Shown in pieces: positions 11,701 through 22,000 of a stretch of DNA of 64,000 nt. The stretch lies in assembly GCA_910585055.1 (NCBI GenBank), contig CAJUBY010000001.1, positions 81,444 through 145,443 on the forward strand, read 5' to 3'. The position numbers were made by a program, and so were the translations under genes. The notes beneath the pieces were generated by a model. That model was not told where the DNA came from. It searched no databases and saw only the letters and a program-made list of their open reading frames with translations. Numbering within the stretch: the stretch's first letter is position 1; each line of letters starts with the position of its first letter. The DNA comes from an uncultured Christensenella sp. (lineage in GTDB: Bacteria; Bacillota; Clostridia; Christensenellales; Pumilibacteraceae).

Positions 11701-13440
11701 GTAATAATGCCGAGCGGTGTGGTTTCCGTGCTTGCCGGAACTTTCGAAGGCTGCGAAAACCTTACGGAAGTCGTCTTGCCGGAAGGTATCGTAAGTATAG
11801 AAGCGCGCGCGTTTGCCGGCTGTGTCAATTTAAATAACGTTTCTATCCCGTCCACAGTCAAGTATATCGGCGAAAATGCATTCGACGGCTGTACGGCGTT
11901 GTCCGATATGCGATTTGCGACAAGGGTGTCCGACGGGAATGCGGTCAACGATCTGACCGATATACGGGACAGCGCGTTTGCCGGCTGTGCTTCGCTTACT
12001 GCGGTGTCTGTGCCCGACGGAGTCACGGATATCGGGGAGTATGCTTTTAGCGGCTGCGCGGCGCTTGCGACGGTCGGTATTCCGGAAAGCGTGCTTTCGC
12101 TCGGAACGGGCGTGTTTGAAAACTGCGGCGTTTTGACGGCTCTTAATTTTGCGGAAAACAGTAAACTCGACACTTTGGGCGACTTCCCGTTCAGAAACAG
12201 CGGACTTACCGAGATAGTTTTGCCGGCAGGTATATCGACAGTCAACGAAAACATGTTTGCGGGCGCTACGGCAATCAAAAAAGTGACTTTTGCGCCGGGC
12301 ACCGCGATAATCCAAATAAACAATAGCACGAGCAAGACTTCGGCGTTCGGCGACACTGCTTTGGAATCGGTGGATTTTTCGGGACGTTCCGCTAATTTGA
12401 GCTATTATGCTTTCGACGGTTGCGTAAAACTTAAGTCGGTCACGTGGAACAGCGTAAAAACCGTAGAAAAGAATGCGTTTTCGGGCTGTACGGCGCTTAC
12501 CGATATAAGTTTGCCTGCATCAGTCAAAACAATTGGCGCTTATGCGTTTGCCGAAACGGGATTGACTTCGCTTACTGTTCCGAATAATGTAAGTCAAATT
12601 TCGGAATATGCGTTTTACAAAACTCCCATATCGGGCAAATTGGTGATACCCGGAAATGTCAAGACAGTACAGCAGCACGCTTTCGACGGCTGTACGAACC
12701 TTACGGGCGTCGAAGTGCAGAGGGGAGTTCAATATTTGTACGGCCCTGCGGAAGCATCCAAGGCAGGATGGGTCTTTGCCGGATGTACTTCCCTCCGCGA
12801 GGTGTCGCTGCCCGACAGTCTTATAAACGGTATACCCGTAGGAACTTTCGAGGGCTGTACGTCATTGGTGTCTGTGGAGATCCCTGCGGTGCCGAGTATT
12901 TACGGTCAGGCATTCAAAGGCTGTACGAATCTTACCGATGTTACATTCCGCGGTACCGCGACTTTGCTGTATATATACGAAGAATGCTTTATGGACTGCA
13001 CGTCGCTTTCGAATATAAACCTGCCCGAAAGATCTTATGTATCGCTGTACGCACGCACGTTTAAAAACTGCACGTCGCTAACCGAGATAGCGCTGCCGTC
13101 GGCGGTCGGGTATATTTACGCAGGACTGTTCGAGGGCTGTACGTCGCTGGAAAATGTAACGGTAAAAGGACAGATCACGAAAATTTCCGAAAATGCTTTT
13201 AAAGACTGTACGAAGATCTCGAGTATAGTCATAAAAGGGAAAAAGCTCAACACAGTCGAAACCGATGCGTTTGCAGGCTGGACGTCCGCACAGACGATAT
13301 ACATAACAGATAGCGATGGGGCTGTTTCCGCAGATTGGGCGGAAGGCTGGCACGGAAACGCGGCGGTGGTATGGAACGCCGGTCCGGATACGCCGACACC
13401 GCCCGAGCAGATCGGAAAGGCTGCGTACGAAAATATGTAA
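3583..13440 (+). CDS. Giant BspA-like LRR surface lipoprotein, copy 1 (3,285 residues)
   Basis: Predicted cell-surface lipoprotein. The signal peptide ends in lipobox ALVAC (Cys30). Then follow a small beta-type domain (about 45-115), two Listeria-Bacteroides/Flg_new repeats (about 120-188 and 198-272, ending LYAQW and LYAVW), a run of about five fibronectin-III-like modules (280-680), a third Flg_new repeat (682-756), and a huge LRR_5 array from about 865 to 3240. The LRR units are ~23 residues with the core AFxxCxxLxxVxIPxSVxxIG; at that length there would be roughly one hundred. BspA-type LRR proteins are commonly adhesins. The RBS AAAGGAGC precedes the ATG. Codons 1 to ~678 use purine-ending synonyms almost throughout, unlike the remainder, and the first 2,126 bp recur in the next gene. 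It is monocistronic, with its own promoter, leader and terminator. Confidence 0.93.
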   Translation: MGIKKETKKRICAVAALVGSVSAGGALVACGSEEKPVEKAGAEAGVYYFDAGGEEYTMALGDGKHVTLMMGAEKKEGTYGIKDGEIEIKFGKDDVARGAVKETEIALKYGGLDMRFYKKVYYEVRYDSVDGSEIGSVRVLNGKHAEKPADPVKENSMFLGWYVDEEYTMPYIFSAEGVSGDITLYAQWAELVPGAQEYVVRFDLNYETDEKIGNKQTIGGKLYDLPKPGGREGYEFKGWWISAYEDGERLTSEVTKESRIEENRTLYAVWEEKGNGNRLKTPLVSTEGKTVQWNRVEGASSYTVEVENTAGEKRVYQGLTATRQELELTEAGDYKITVTAVKSGNSGENSRGGESWYRYKALARVSMFSVSETSSLVYNGVENAERYYIKVECGNASHKHDRYDNGTSTYYNFANCTMQEGGIKFTVTAEAEGWASSTSVTYVYNRILDGVKEVAYEKETQSIRWASVKNATGYIVEVNGEREEITGTVYSVKGYDPGELKIKVTPKTKGYNSPKGTEITVRKEELAAPKGLELTGTELSWDAVKGAEGYTVKIGEKTYETDRNVYDITEAIAEEPSASGEYRISVKANGEKGSEYSDEIRVRAQTLRGTLKYGDGKVRWGSVIGATEYRVRVNGGAEKTITGGTESEVTLTRRGINEIEVMYAAGETESAWEKLEVTGYAVEFDSRGGTAVDTVYLATGDRLVLPSAPEQIGRVFDGWYDSVGGASGNGYKIENGERFDTAGDKKLYASWDYMEYELVYDYGSGGQGAAGSSGKGTVKIEHNYTLEVPSNSDGRKLFLGWYSTASGAGLRYTDHNGRSYSPWAYPMGGTVYARWANGFAFTYLENSDSYSVVRGDNLISSGLSEITVPTYYDDGVHGRKKVTVIDGYAFDKCSNLVTVNIPDSIKIIAVDSSAFGSCTKLQNINIYKTEGTVGAVYSSYRGALIENNERTGARELKFVPMGKTGTFTVPGTVDTVAAGAFSKSALTEVIVPTGVRNVHARAFADCEALEKVTFTPVLEGEISIEELVINAEAFYRCTNLTEVVFPARMKSFDSKMFCYCDAMLKVGMEEGAAAQYMIVNDMLVTKDRKLVYFPSAKPDCIITADITEIGAYAFYKANKIKTVSIPSHVTAIWEGAFKSCKTLTKVTFNGGYGARSVTVGVSAFTECTALSAVEYKNSPKITDIGENAFYKCTALTGFTIPDTVISVGDNAFADCSNLKAISIGAAVETLGNYAFKNCKGLTSVTLPASLTSLGEYAFGGCIGLRSVAYRSENGSPLSIGVMAFSSCSALTEFYVPKFVTELGDGVFTDSVNLAKVTVADENKNYTEYDDIVYKLDDKGNYIGIVYYPYTKSGAVVLPESMTSIGGGVFGGNKNITSVSIGKNVTFVGADAFKNCTNLRTVTFDETGTEPLTVGSGMFWGCSKLHTVNLPSRMTAVPDRFLQGTAVTSVVIPDKAVSIGQYAFSTCTGLVSVTFGTRESDGERICDLTTIKANAFYNCKNISEISIPYSVVDIGNSVFYGCAALKKVRFENDPVPSDELPLTMGTSIFYGCSELSDIVLPERLTAIPNNAFTSCVNLSSINLPGNLKNRSATVLAVGTSAFSGCTSLQNVTCTKNSDCESPFSIGKGAFSGCTALVGIELPKRSEPADASKPYSVFNELGVNYIMPKFDNFVRFVVEDGGIYSSDEQGILYYNSVVNGEIVKDHGTLIACPYGISGTVTVPATTHTVYDYSFSYSNIRELTFQEANGQLTEDEFAALPDLVISENAFYYSKLESVKFPSRLKSLGKNSFSNSSALVDITFESESRLTEIKDSAFYATAITLLRIPETVKTVGSSIVGRTPITELWIPSAVAGNMYTSFLNAASSLTSINIYGHSPEENEPNVLFGDDGKTLLWYDPGNTQTEYVIPEGVESIATRAFYGQNHLKTVKFADSSLKTIGAYAFSGSSVTTVDLPEDCQMTAVGSSAFNESNITSITIPNKVTSIGGSAFKACKELTSIAFTPQTVTSSDGQISSKYVITSIGASAFENCVQLNNVVLPDSVTSLENIVFGGCSALTDITFGKGLKKIGNKVFGSCESLVSITLPDSVTSLGINVFTGCINLVNVKLPSNISSIGNTMFNGCVKLTDVTFGDKITSMGTNVFQNCTSLRSVTLPDKITKLDNSVFSGCTALEEITVPDSVTAIGDTAFLNCTSLTAVTFGAGSKLATIGKEAFAGCSVLRSIEIPGSVIQIGKTSCNVFKDCVALESVTFRQGTVPLKFVGTTPFSGCTKLKTVDLGGRSTALPGSCFKDLPELTDVRGLDNVTEIGTYAFQNCTGLSAFTVPSSVTKIGLYAFNNCSGLLSLTFENSDTALTVPDGTAVSGVFVGCTSLVSVNFGGREISVGKYAFYNCAALAEILDTDGITKLGDYSMSGCGFVSVKVPGSLSVLGINVFENCRSLISVEIPTDAFDTLSACTFKGCDLLAEVNFTGGNTMLAAIGASAFENCMSLAAVDIPQCVSMLEDRAFYNCGFTELKVPVTVSDFGKEVYGGNAALVKVIVSTDDLVTLGVDMFVSSSVRSVEFTGSGVMLKGLSDGLFKDCANLSDIVIPSCVNTIGAYALKGTAIERLVLSEGLVSIENGAFENCVSLKSVNIPATVSNIGDNPFKGCTDLAEISVAQDNQLYVTDGSVLYDGTSTKLIGVLSSASGEIVLPETVTTVAAEAFARSSVTKVIMPSGVVSVLAGTFEGCENLTEVVLPEGIVSIEARAFAGCVNLNNVSIPSTVKYIGENAFDGCTALSDMRFATRVSDGNAVNDLTDIRDSAFAGCASLTAVSVPDGVTDIGEYAFSGCAALATVGIPESVLSLGTGVFENCGVLTALNFAENSKLDTLGDFPFRNSGLTEIVLPAGISTVNENMFAGATAIKKVTFAPGTAIIQINNSTSKTSAFGDTALESVDFSGRSANLSYYAFDGCVKLKSVTWNSVKTVEKNAFSGCTALTDISLPASVKTIGAYAFAETGLTSLTVPNNVSQISEYAFYKTPISGKLVIPGNVKTVQQHAFDGCTNLTGVEVQRGVQYLYGPAEASKAGWVFAGCTSLREVSLPDSLINGIPVGTFEGCTSLVSVEIPAVPSIYGQAFKGCTNLTDVTFRGTATLLYIYEECFMDCTSLSNINLPERSYVSLYARTFKNCTSLTEIALPSAVGYIYAGLFEGCTSLENVTVKGQITKISENAFKDCTKISSIVIKGKKLNTVETDAFAGWTSAQTIYITDSDGAVSADWAEGWHGNAAVVWNAGPDTPTPPEQIGKAAYENM

Positions 13441-13461
13441 GATATTAATTTTACGGGTTTA

Positions 13462-13553
13462 AAAAGACCGCGCGTTTGAAATGCACCGCAAAAGTCAGAC
13501 AAAACTTTTGGAGGTGCATTTCAATTAGGGTTAAGATCGGCGCGGTCTTTTTT
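13462..13553 (+). terminator. Long nested terminator after giant gene 1
   Basis: The outer stem AAAAGACCGCGC pairs with GCGCGGTCTTTT and is followed by more T residues. Inside lies a second stem, TTGAAATGCACC with GGTGCATTTCAA, and inside that AAAAGT with ACTTTT. It begins about 20 bp after the stop codon. Confidence 0.8.
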
Positions 13554-13683
13554 ATGTTCGACTCAAACCGATCGGGAGTTATACGGTGTTGTTTTTTTGT
13601 CGCGGAACCGTTCTCGTAAATCATTTATAAAGGCAAACGAGATTTTTTACGAAAGTTTTTATTAACGTATTTCATGAATTCGG
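13554..13683. other. Intergenic stretch before the second giant-gene promoter
   Basis: AT-rich spacer between the terminator of giant gene 1 and the promoter of giant gene 2. I see no gene or convincing RNA structure in it. Confidence 0.5.
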
Positions 13684-13712
13684 TTGACAAACATCGCGCG
13701 GAATGTTATAAT
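13684..13712 (+). promoter_or_regulatory. Promoter of giant LRR gene 2
   Basis: Consensus TTGACA at 13684-13689, 17-bp spacer, TATAAT at 13707-13712. The predicted start is near 13719. The -10 box to hairpin distance matches that of the copy 1 leader. Confidence 0.88.
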
Positions 13713-13735
13713 CCTGTTTAATATTGTGAGTTTGT

Positions 13736-13774
13736 CAAGACAACGGCGTCGGGAGTGTTTTCCTACGCCGTTTT
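13736..13774 (+). promoter_or_regulatory. Conserved leader hairpin (copy 2), attenuator-like
   Basis: AACGGCGT at 13742-13749 pairs with ACGCCGTT at 13765-13772, with an inner GGA/TCC stem, then TTTTAT. It starts 30 bp after the -10 box, as in copy 1. The GACAACGGCGTCGG core is shared with the other two copies while the loop sequence differs. About 135 nt of further leader separates it from the ATG. Confidence 0.7.
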
Positions 13775-13908
13775 ATAATAGACAAGATCAACGGCAAGAA
13801 AAACTGTATCGAGCCGGTATCCGTACCCGAAATGCACAAAAAGCGTAACGGGCACATGTAAAAAACAATAAAATATACAACGACCTCAAAAGGAGCAAAG
13901 ATAAGGCG

Positions 13909-16034
13909 ATGGGGATCAAGAAAGAAACGAAGAAGCGGATATGCGCGGTGGCGGCGCTGGTAGGAAGCGTAAGCGCGGGCGGCGCGCTGGTAGCGTGCGG
14001 AAGCGAAGAAAAGCCTGTAGAGAAAGCTGGAGCGGAAGCGGGAGTGTATTACTTTGACGCGGGCGGAGAAGAGTATACGATGGCGTTGGGGGACGGAAAG
14101 CATGTAACGCTGATGATGGGCGCAGAGAAAAAAGAAGGGACGTACGGGATCAAAGACGGAGAGATCGAGATCAAGTTCGGAAAGGACGACGTAGCGAGAG
14201 GCGCGGTAAAGGAAACGGAGATCGCGCTGAAGTACGGCGGCCTGGATATGCGGTTTTACAAGAAAGTGTACTACGAAGTGAGGTACGACAGCGTAGACGG
14301 GAGCGAGATCGGGAGCGTAAGAGTGCTTAACGGGAAGCACGCGGAAAAGCCGGCGGATCCTGTAAAAGAGAACAGCATGTTTCTGGGGTGGTACGTAGAC
14401 GAAGAGTATACGATGCCGTATATATTCAGTGCGGAAGGAGTAAGCGGAGACATAACGCTGTACGCGCAGTGGGCGGAGCTGGTGCCCGGAGCACAGGAGT
14501 ACGTCGTAAGATTCGACTTAAACTACGAAACAGACGAGAAGATAGGGAACAAACAAACGATCGGAGGGAAACTGTACGATCTGCCGAAACCCGGAGGAAG
14601 AGAAGGGTACGAGTTTAAAGGGTGGTGGATAAGCGCGTACGAGGACGGGGAGAGACTGACGTCGGAAGTAACGAAAGAGAGCAGGATCGAAGAGAACAGA
14701 ACGCTGTACGCGGTATGGGAAGAGAAAGGGAACGGGAACAGACTTAAGACGCCGCTGGTGAGCACGGAAGGGAAGACGGTACAGTGGAACAGAGTGGAAG
14801 GCGCAAGCTCGTATACGGTGGAAGTAGAGAACACCGCAGGCGAGAAAAGGGTGTACCAAGGACTGACGGCGACGCGGCAGGAATTGGAGCTGACGGAAGC
14901 GGGAGACTATAAGATAACGGTAACGGCGGTAAAGAGCGGAAACAGCGGAGAGAACTCGAGAGGAGGGGAAAGCTGGTACAGATACAAGGCGTTGGCGCGA
15001 GTGTCGATGTTCAGCGTGTCGGAAACGAGTTCGCTGGTATACAACGGGGTAGAGAACGCGGAAAGATATTACATAAAAGTGGAGTGCGGAAACGCGAGTC
15101 ATAAACACGATAGATACGACAACGGAACGTCTACGTATTATAACTTTGCGAACTGCACGATGCAGGAAGGCGGAATCAAGTTCACGGTAACGGCGGAAGC
15201 GGAAGGCTGGGCAAGCTCGACGTCGGTAACGTACGTGTACAACAGGATACTGGACGGAGTAAAAGAAGTAGCGTACGAGAAAGAAACGCAGAGCATAAGA
15301 TGGGCGAGCGTAAAGAACGCGACGGGATATATCGTGGAAGTGAACGGAGAAAGAGAAGAGATAACGGGGACGGTATACAGTGTAAAGGGATACGACCCGG
15401 GAGAACTGAAGATAAAAGTAACGCCGAAGACGAAGGGATATAACAGTCCGAAAGGGACGGAGATAACGGTACGGAAGGAAGAGTTGGCGGCGCCGAAAGG
15501 ACTGGAACTGACTGGGACGGAATTGAGCTGGGACGCGGTAAAAGGCGCGGAAGGATATACGGTAAAGATCGGAGAGAAGACGTATGAAACGGATCGGAAC
15601 GTATACGATATAACGGAAGCGATAGCGGAAGAGCCGAGTGCAAGCGGCGAATACCGAATAAGCGTAAAGGCGAACGGAGAGAAAGGATCGGAGTACAGCG
15701 ACGAGATAAGGGTAAGAGCGCAGACGTTGCGCGGAACGCTGAAGTACGGCGACGGGAAAGTGCGCTGGGGGAGCGTGATCGGAGCAACGGAGTACCGTGT
15801 ACGAGTGAACGGCGGAGCGGAGAAGACAATAACCGGCGGAACGGAGAGCGAAGTAACGCTTACACGACGCGGCATAAACGAGATAGAAGTGATGTACGCG
15901 GCGGGAGAGACGGAGAGCGCGTGGGAGAAGCTGGAAGTGACGGGCTATGCCGTGGAGTTCGACAGCCGCGGCGGCACGGCTGTAGACACCGTTTACCTCG
16001 CTACCGGCGACAGACTTGTCTTGCCCTCCGCACC
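13909..16034 (+). repeat. 2,126-bp direct repeat, right copy (5' module of giant gene 2)
   Basis: Partner of 3583-5708, offset by 10,326 bp in the same orientation. It encodes the signal peptide, two Flg_new repeats, the fibronectin-III-like modules and the start of the third Flg_new repeat. Identity ends within the codons after LPSAP. Confidence 0.93.
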
Positions 16035-19000
16035 GGTATACGTCGGGTATATATTTAACGGTTGGTATAACTCGATAGGCGGTTCCGACGGTAACGGAAT
16101 GGAAATAACCGACGGTGAACTGTTCGATATTGCAAGCGACACGGTTCTTTTTGCCGATTGGAAGAACGGTACGTACGACATAACGCTCGATTACGGCAGC
16201 GGTCACGCGTCATCTACCGGCAACGGAAAGGGTACCGTACAATATCTCAACGACTATACGCTGGAAGTGCCCGTCCATGACGACGGCAGAATGGTTTTTG
16301 TCGGATGGTACAGTAACCGTAACGGCTCGGGCGAAAGGTATACCGATCAGGACGGAAAAAGCACCGATAAATGGAAAAACCGTTTCGGTGTCACTATGTA
16401 TGCGCACTATATAGAAGCGTTTAAATTCGTATATCTTCCTAACAGCGATTCGTATTCGGTCGTAAAATCGGATAAGCTTTCCTCGTCGGCTTTGACGCAC
16501 GTTAAAATACCGGCGTATTACGACGATGGCGAGCACGGCAGTAAAAAAGTAACGATTGTGGACGGATATGCCTTTAGCGGATGCAGCAAACTGACGGAGA
16601 TATCCATACCGGACACCGTAACTACGATAGCAGTAATGTCGTCCGCTTTCAAAGACTGTTCGAAACTCGAAAAAGTAAATGTTTATCACGTTGACGGCGT
16701 TATAGAGCCGCTGTACAGCACGTCCGATTCCGGGTTGCTGATGTATAAGAACGGAACGAGTAATGTCAACGAGTTGGTGTACGTCCCTGCCGCAAAGACG
16801 GGAATATTGACCATCCCCGATACCGTAAACGCGATATTGGTCGATGTTTTTGCCGGCACGAAACTCGAAACGATCATAATACCGTCGAGTGTGATGCGTA
16901 TCGACAAAGGCGCATTCAAATCGTCGACCGAACTTAACGAAATCAGGTTTTTGCCGAAGCTTCCCGGCGACGGAAAATTATCGGAGCTGTCCATAGCCGA
17001 CGGAGCGTTCGATCTGTGTTCCGGTTTGCAAAAAATCACTTTTCCCGCCCGAATGAAGACCTTTAACGCGGCGATTTTCGATTACTGCAAGGCTCTTACA
17101 GAGATCGACATGGAAATAAGCGACGAAGCGGTATATAAAGCAGTTGACGGTATGCTTGTCAAAGACCGTACTCTGGTATTTTTCCCGACGGGAAAGAAAA
17201 CGTGCAGGATAACTACGGATATAACGGAAATAGGCGAAAGAGCATTTTACGATGCGGACGGACTGACATCCGTCGATATACCCAACTGGATAACTACAAT
17301 ACACAGCAGCGCTTTTGCGGAATGTTCCGCGCTTATGAGCGTAACGTTCAACGGCGGCGTCGGAGCGAGGAATCTTATAATAGGCGAAAGTGCGTTCGAA
17401 CACTGCTCGTCGCTTTCGAGCATAGTGTACAACAACGCGCCGCAGATAACCGGCATGGGTGTAAGAGCTTTTGCAAAATGTACCGGTCTTCGAAGTTTTA
17501 CCGTGCTTGATACTGTGTCGGAACTGTCGGAAAGCGTTTTTGCCGGATGCTCCAACCTTGCCGAAATAAATCTCGGCAATTCGCTCAAGACCATAGGCAA
17601 ACAGGCGTTTTCGGGCTGTAAGGCTTTGACCGAAATTTCTTTCCCGTCGTCGCTGACAGGCGTAAGCGAAAAAGCGTTCGAAGCGTGTTCGGCATTAAAG
17701 ACCGTTCGGTTTGCCGACGTATGCGAAAGCCTTACGCTCGGCTCCAATACGTTTGCCGACTGTACGTCTATCAAAACTATATCGTTGCCCGACTATGTTA
17801 CATCGCTTGGAAGCGGCGCGTTTTCGGGTTGCTACAATCTTACGATAATAGATATAGACGAAAACAACAAATCTTTCGCGTCGTACGAAAACGTTATATA
17901 TTCGCTTGACGCCGACGGCACATATACCGGCATAGTTTTTTATCCGTATACCAAAACGGGCGAAGTCGTATTGCCCGAAAAGATGACCGTTATCGGCGGT
18001 GTTTTTAAGAATAATACAAGCATAACTAAGGTCACTATTCGCAGTACGGTGACGCAGATAGACGATACAGCGTTTTACGGATGTTCTAATTTGCGCTCGG
18101 TTGAGTTTTTACCGCCGGAGACCGCAAAGGAAAGAACCGTAGCGGAAGAGCTTACGATAGGCGTCGGAGCTTTTAATAAATGTACGTCGCTCGTCTCGGT
18201 GATATTGCCGGAACGCCTTACGGAAGTGTCGGAGTATATGTTTCAAGGATGCACGTCGCTCGTCAGCGTGTCTATTCCGTCGACCGTTACCAAGATCGGC
18301 AGAGACGCGTTTAACGGCTGTAAGATGTTGACAACGGTAACTTTCGAAAAACGTACGGAAACGGTTGCCGCGGACACCGAACATGGGCGGTCGGAAGTGT
18401 CGACTAAACAGGTATGCGATATCGATTCCATAGGCTATAGGGCGTTTTATAATTGCTCGGCGTTGGCTTCTGTCACAATCCCGTACAGCGTAAGCACGGT
18501 ATTTGCCGATGCGTTTTATAATTGTACGGCGTTATCCGAGCTTGTATTCGAAGACGGAGATACTCCGTTGGAAGTATATAACGACACCTCGTTAGATAGC
18601 TTTGGTTACACTTCCGGTGTGTTTTTCGGTTGTACGGCGCTTACGGAAGTGACTTTGCCGGAAAGATTAAACCGTATTGCCAATAACATGTTTTACGAAT
18701 GCACGTCGCTTGTAGGCGTAAATCTGCCCGGCAATATAAAAAATTCAACGTTTACTCAGCGCGCCGAAAAAACCGCGACTATAGATAATAAAGGAGTGGT
18801 CACGGACGCGTCGTCACAGACCAGGAATAATCTGAATCAAAGTTACGGCGGTATGGCGATAGGGCACGGGGCATTCGGCGCATGTTCGGCGCTTAGAACG
18901 GTAACCTGCACGAAAAACAGTAAAAGCGAAGGCACGGTATCGTTCGGCGACAGACCGTTTAACTCATGTACGTCGCTCGACAGCGTAGAACTTCCGTCGC

Positions 19001-22000
19001 GGTTCGGTAAAAAAAGCGATACGGCTGATGACGAAGTTTGGTACAGCGCTCACGGAGGCAACAGTGATACAAGTTATCCCTTTGCGAATTGTAACAATTT
19101 GCAAAACGTTTATATTGAAAGGGGAGGGGAATTTGCGTACGATATAGACGGCGTCGTGTATTCGGCAAGCGGTAAAACGCTGTTCTATTGTCCTCTCGGA
19201 AGGACTTCGATAACTATACCGGACACCGTGGAAACGATCGGTGCCAATGCGTTCAGGAACGGCATTATTTCTGAAGTAAAATTCCAAGAAGAGCAGGACG
19301 GATATACCGGCGATAAAACGACGCTGCCCGATCTGACTGTAGGCGCTTCTGCATTCTATTTCTGTAAGTCGCTGCAATCGATAAAACTTCCTTCTCGGTT
19401 AAAAACATTGTCGGAAAGCGCATTCGGCAGCTGTTCCAACTTGTCGAGCGTTACGTTTGCCGACGATTGCGGTCTTACGGATATAGGAGCTTCGGTTTTC
19501 TCGTCTACGGGAATAACCGCAATCGTTCTGCCTAAAACCGTAACGACGCTGGGCGCTACCGTATTCAGCGGCGTTAAGCTTGCGGAAATAACGTTGCCGG
19601 ACGGAATTATGAACAAGTTGATAACGCTCGGTTGCGCTGTCCCCGAAACTATAAAAACGTATTCCGCCGCCGGCGATATAATACTGCTTCCCGGCGAAGA
19701 GATAATAGAAGGGACTAAACTCGTCAAATTCTCGGGCGTGCCCGTAACGGAAGACGGAACTTACACCGTTGCCGCAAATATAACCGAAATATGCGATAAC
19801 GCGTTCTTTAACAATCAAAACGTAAAACACATTCGCTTCGCACAAGGCAGCCAAATAGCGAGCATAGGACAGTACGCATTTGCCAATTGCAAAAATCTTT
19901 TGGATATAGAATTCCCCGATGATTGCGCTATAACCGATATTTCCGATTATGCGTTCCAAAACTGCACTTCGATTAACGGAATAACGGTGCCCGGTCGCGT
20001 AACGAGAGTGGGCAAGTTTGCTTTCGACGGATGTTCGGATCTCGCTGTGCTCGAGTTCGATCAATATACGCAGACATCGGACGGCGGCGAAACGTCGTCT
20101 GTATACAGTATCGAACATCTCGACGAAGGCGCGTTCCGCAGTACGGGTCTGAATACGGTAACTTTGCCCGGATCGGTGACCAAACTCGGGCGTATAACAA
20201 ACGGAGCGACTACGACAGTGAACAACGTATTTGCAAATTGCGCGTCGCTTTCGACCGTTACTTTTGCCGCAGGTTCGGAAAAGCTGCTTATTTCCACAAG
20301 CACGAGCAGTAGCGGACACATGTTCGATAAGTGTGCGTCGCTTACGACAATTAACTTTAATAGCAGATTGGATTATCTGCCGCAGGGTATTTTTTATAAT
20401 TATACGGCGTTGACTACCGTCACCGGAATTAATAATATAACATCTATAGGTAATTATGCGTTCAGCGGCTGTGTAGCTTTGTCTGAATTCGAAATACCGG
20501 TGGGCGTCATTGCCGTGGGACAGAAGGCATTCTTTAATTGTGCGGGATTAACGAAACTTTCGTTCGCCGAAGGCTCGGACAATACGGTAAAGAGCGCAAA
20601 TATAACTTATTCAAACGGCGCGATATCGAAAACCGCGAATATCACTTCTACGAGTAACGCTCCTTTTAACGGTTGCTCAAAACTCGGCGCGATCGATTGC
20701 GGCAATAGAAAGTTCGATTTGAGTACAAGTATAATGTTCGCCAACAGCGGCGTGACCGAGCTGAAAAATATACAATTCGAAAAAACGGTATTGGTAAAAA
20801 GCGCGTTCGAAGGCGCAGCGCTCACGAACGTCGATTTTCTTGACGGTATTACAAAAATCGGTCAAACTGCGTTTAAAAACTGCAAATCGTTGACGGCGGT
20901 AACGATACCGGCTTCGGTAACAACTGTTGATAAAGGAAATACATTTGACGGTTGTTCGGAACTTACGGATGTAACGCTCAATAATGCGGCATATAGCGAC
21001 AGTATGTTTGCCAACTGCACAAAGCTTCAAACGGTTAATTTCGCCGCGTGTGCGACGGCTATCCCCAACAGAATGTTCTATAATTGCTCGGAGCTTACCG
21101 CCGTTACTTTTGCAGCTAATGCCGATGCTTCTGCGTCGCTTACCATAACGAACGCGTCGAGCACAACATACAGCCCTTTTTATGAATGCACGTCGCTTGT
21201 TTCCGTAAACTTTAACGGACGCAAAGTAAGCATTGGAAATAACGCGTTTAACGGCTGTACTTCGCTTGCCAACGTAAACGGCATGGAAAACGCGACTAAC
21301 ATCGGGAACAGTGCGTTTAGCGGCTGTGCGCTTACTTCGGTGACTATCGGTGATTCTGTAACGACGCTCGGGACCGGGGCATTCCAAAACAACACAAAAC
21401 TTTTATCGGTAAGCATAACGACCGATAAGTTTACGACGCTCGGTTCGTCGACATTCTACGGCTGTACGAATCTCGCTACCGTAACGTTTACCGGCGACGG
21501 AAGCGCGCTCACCACTATAGGCGCATGGGCGTTCGGTAAATGTTCGTCGCTCGAAAGTATACGGCTTCCCGACGGCATAACCACTATTTACAACGGTGCG
21601 TTTGAAAACTGCACTTCGCTCACACAGGTCAATTTCCCGAGCAGTCTTGTTACAATAAGCGAAAACGCATTCTACAAATGTGCTATGACAAGCGTGGATT
21701 TACCGGCGTCGGTAAGCGAGATAGGCGACAGCGCGTTCGCGTACAATTCGGCGCTTTTGAGTGTGTCGGTATCGACAGACAGTTTCCCGAGGTTGGGAGC
21801 GTATATGTTCTCCAATTGCGTAAATCTCGCAACTGTGGAATTTAAAGGCGAAGGCATAGTGCTCGAAGAGTTCGGCGAAGGCGCGTTTTATAAGTGCGGA
21901 GCGCTTAGATCGATAACGTTGCCGAAAAACATCAAGTTCATAGGCAGCAACGCATTTGCTAATACGGGCTTGAGCGAGATATCATTGCACGAAGGCGTAT

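Noticed and set aside
9447..12356. Long minus-strand frames across the LRR array (for example 9447-10478 and 11556-12356)
   Set aside because: They are mirror images of the repeated LRR codons, with repetitive Ser/Pro/Thr-rich translations and no start signals.
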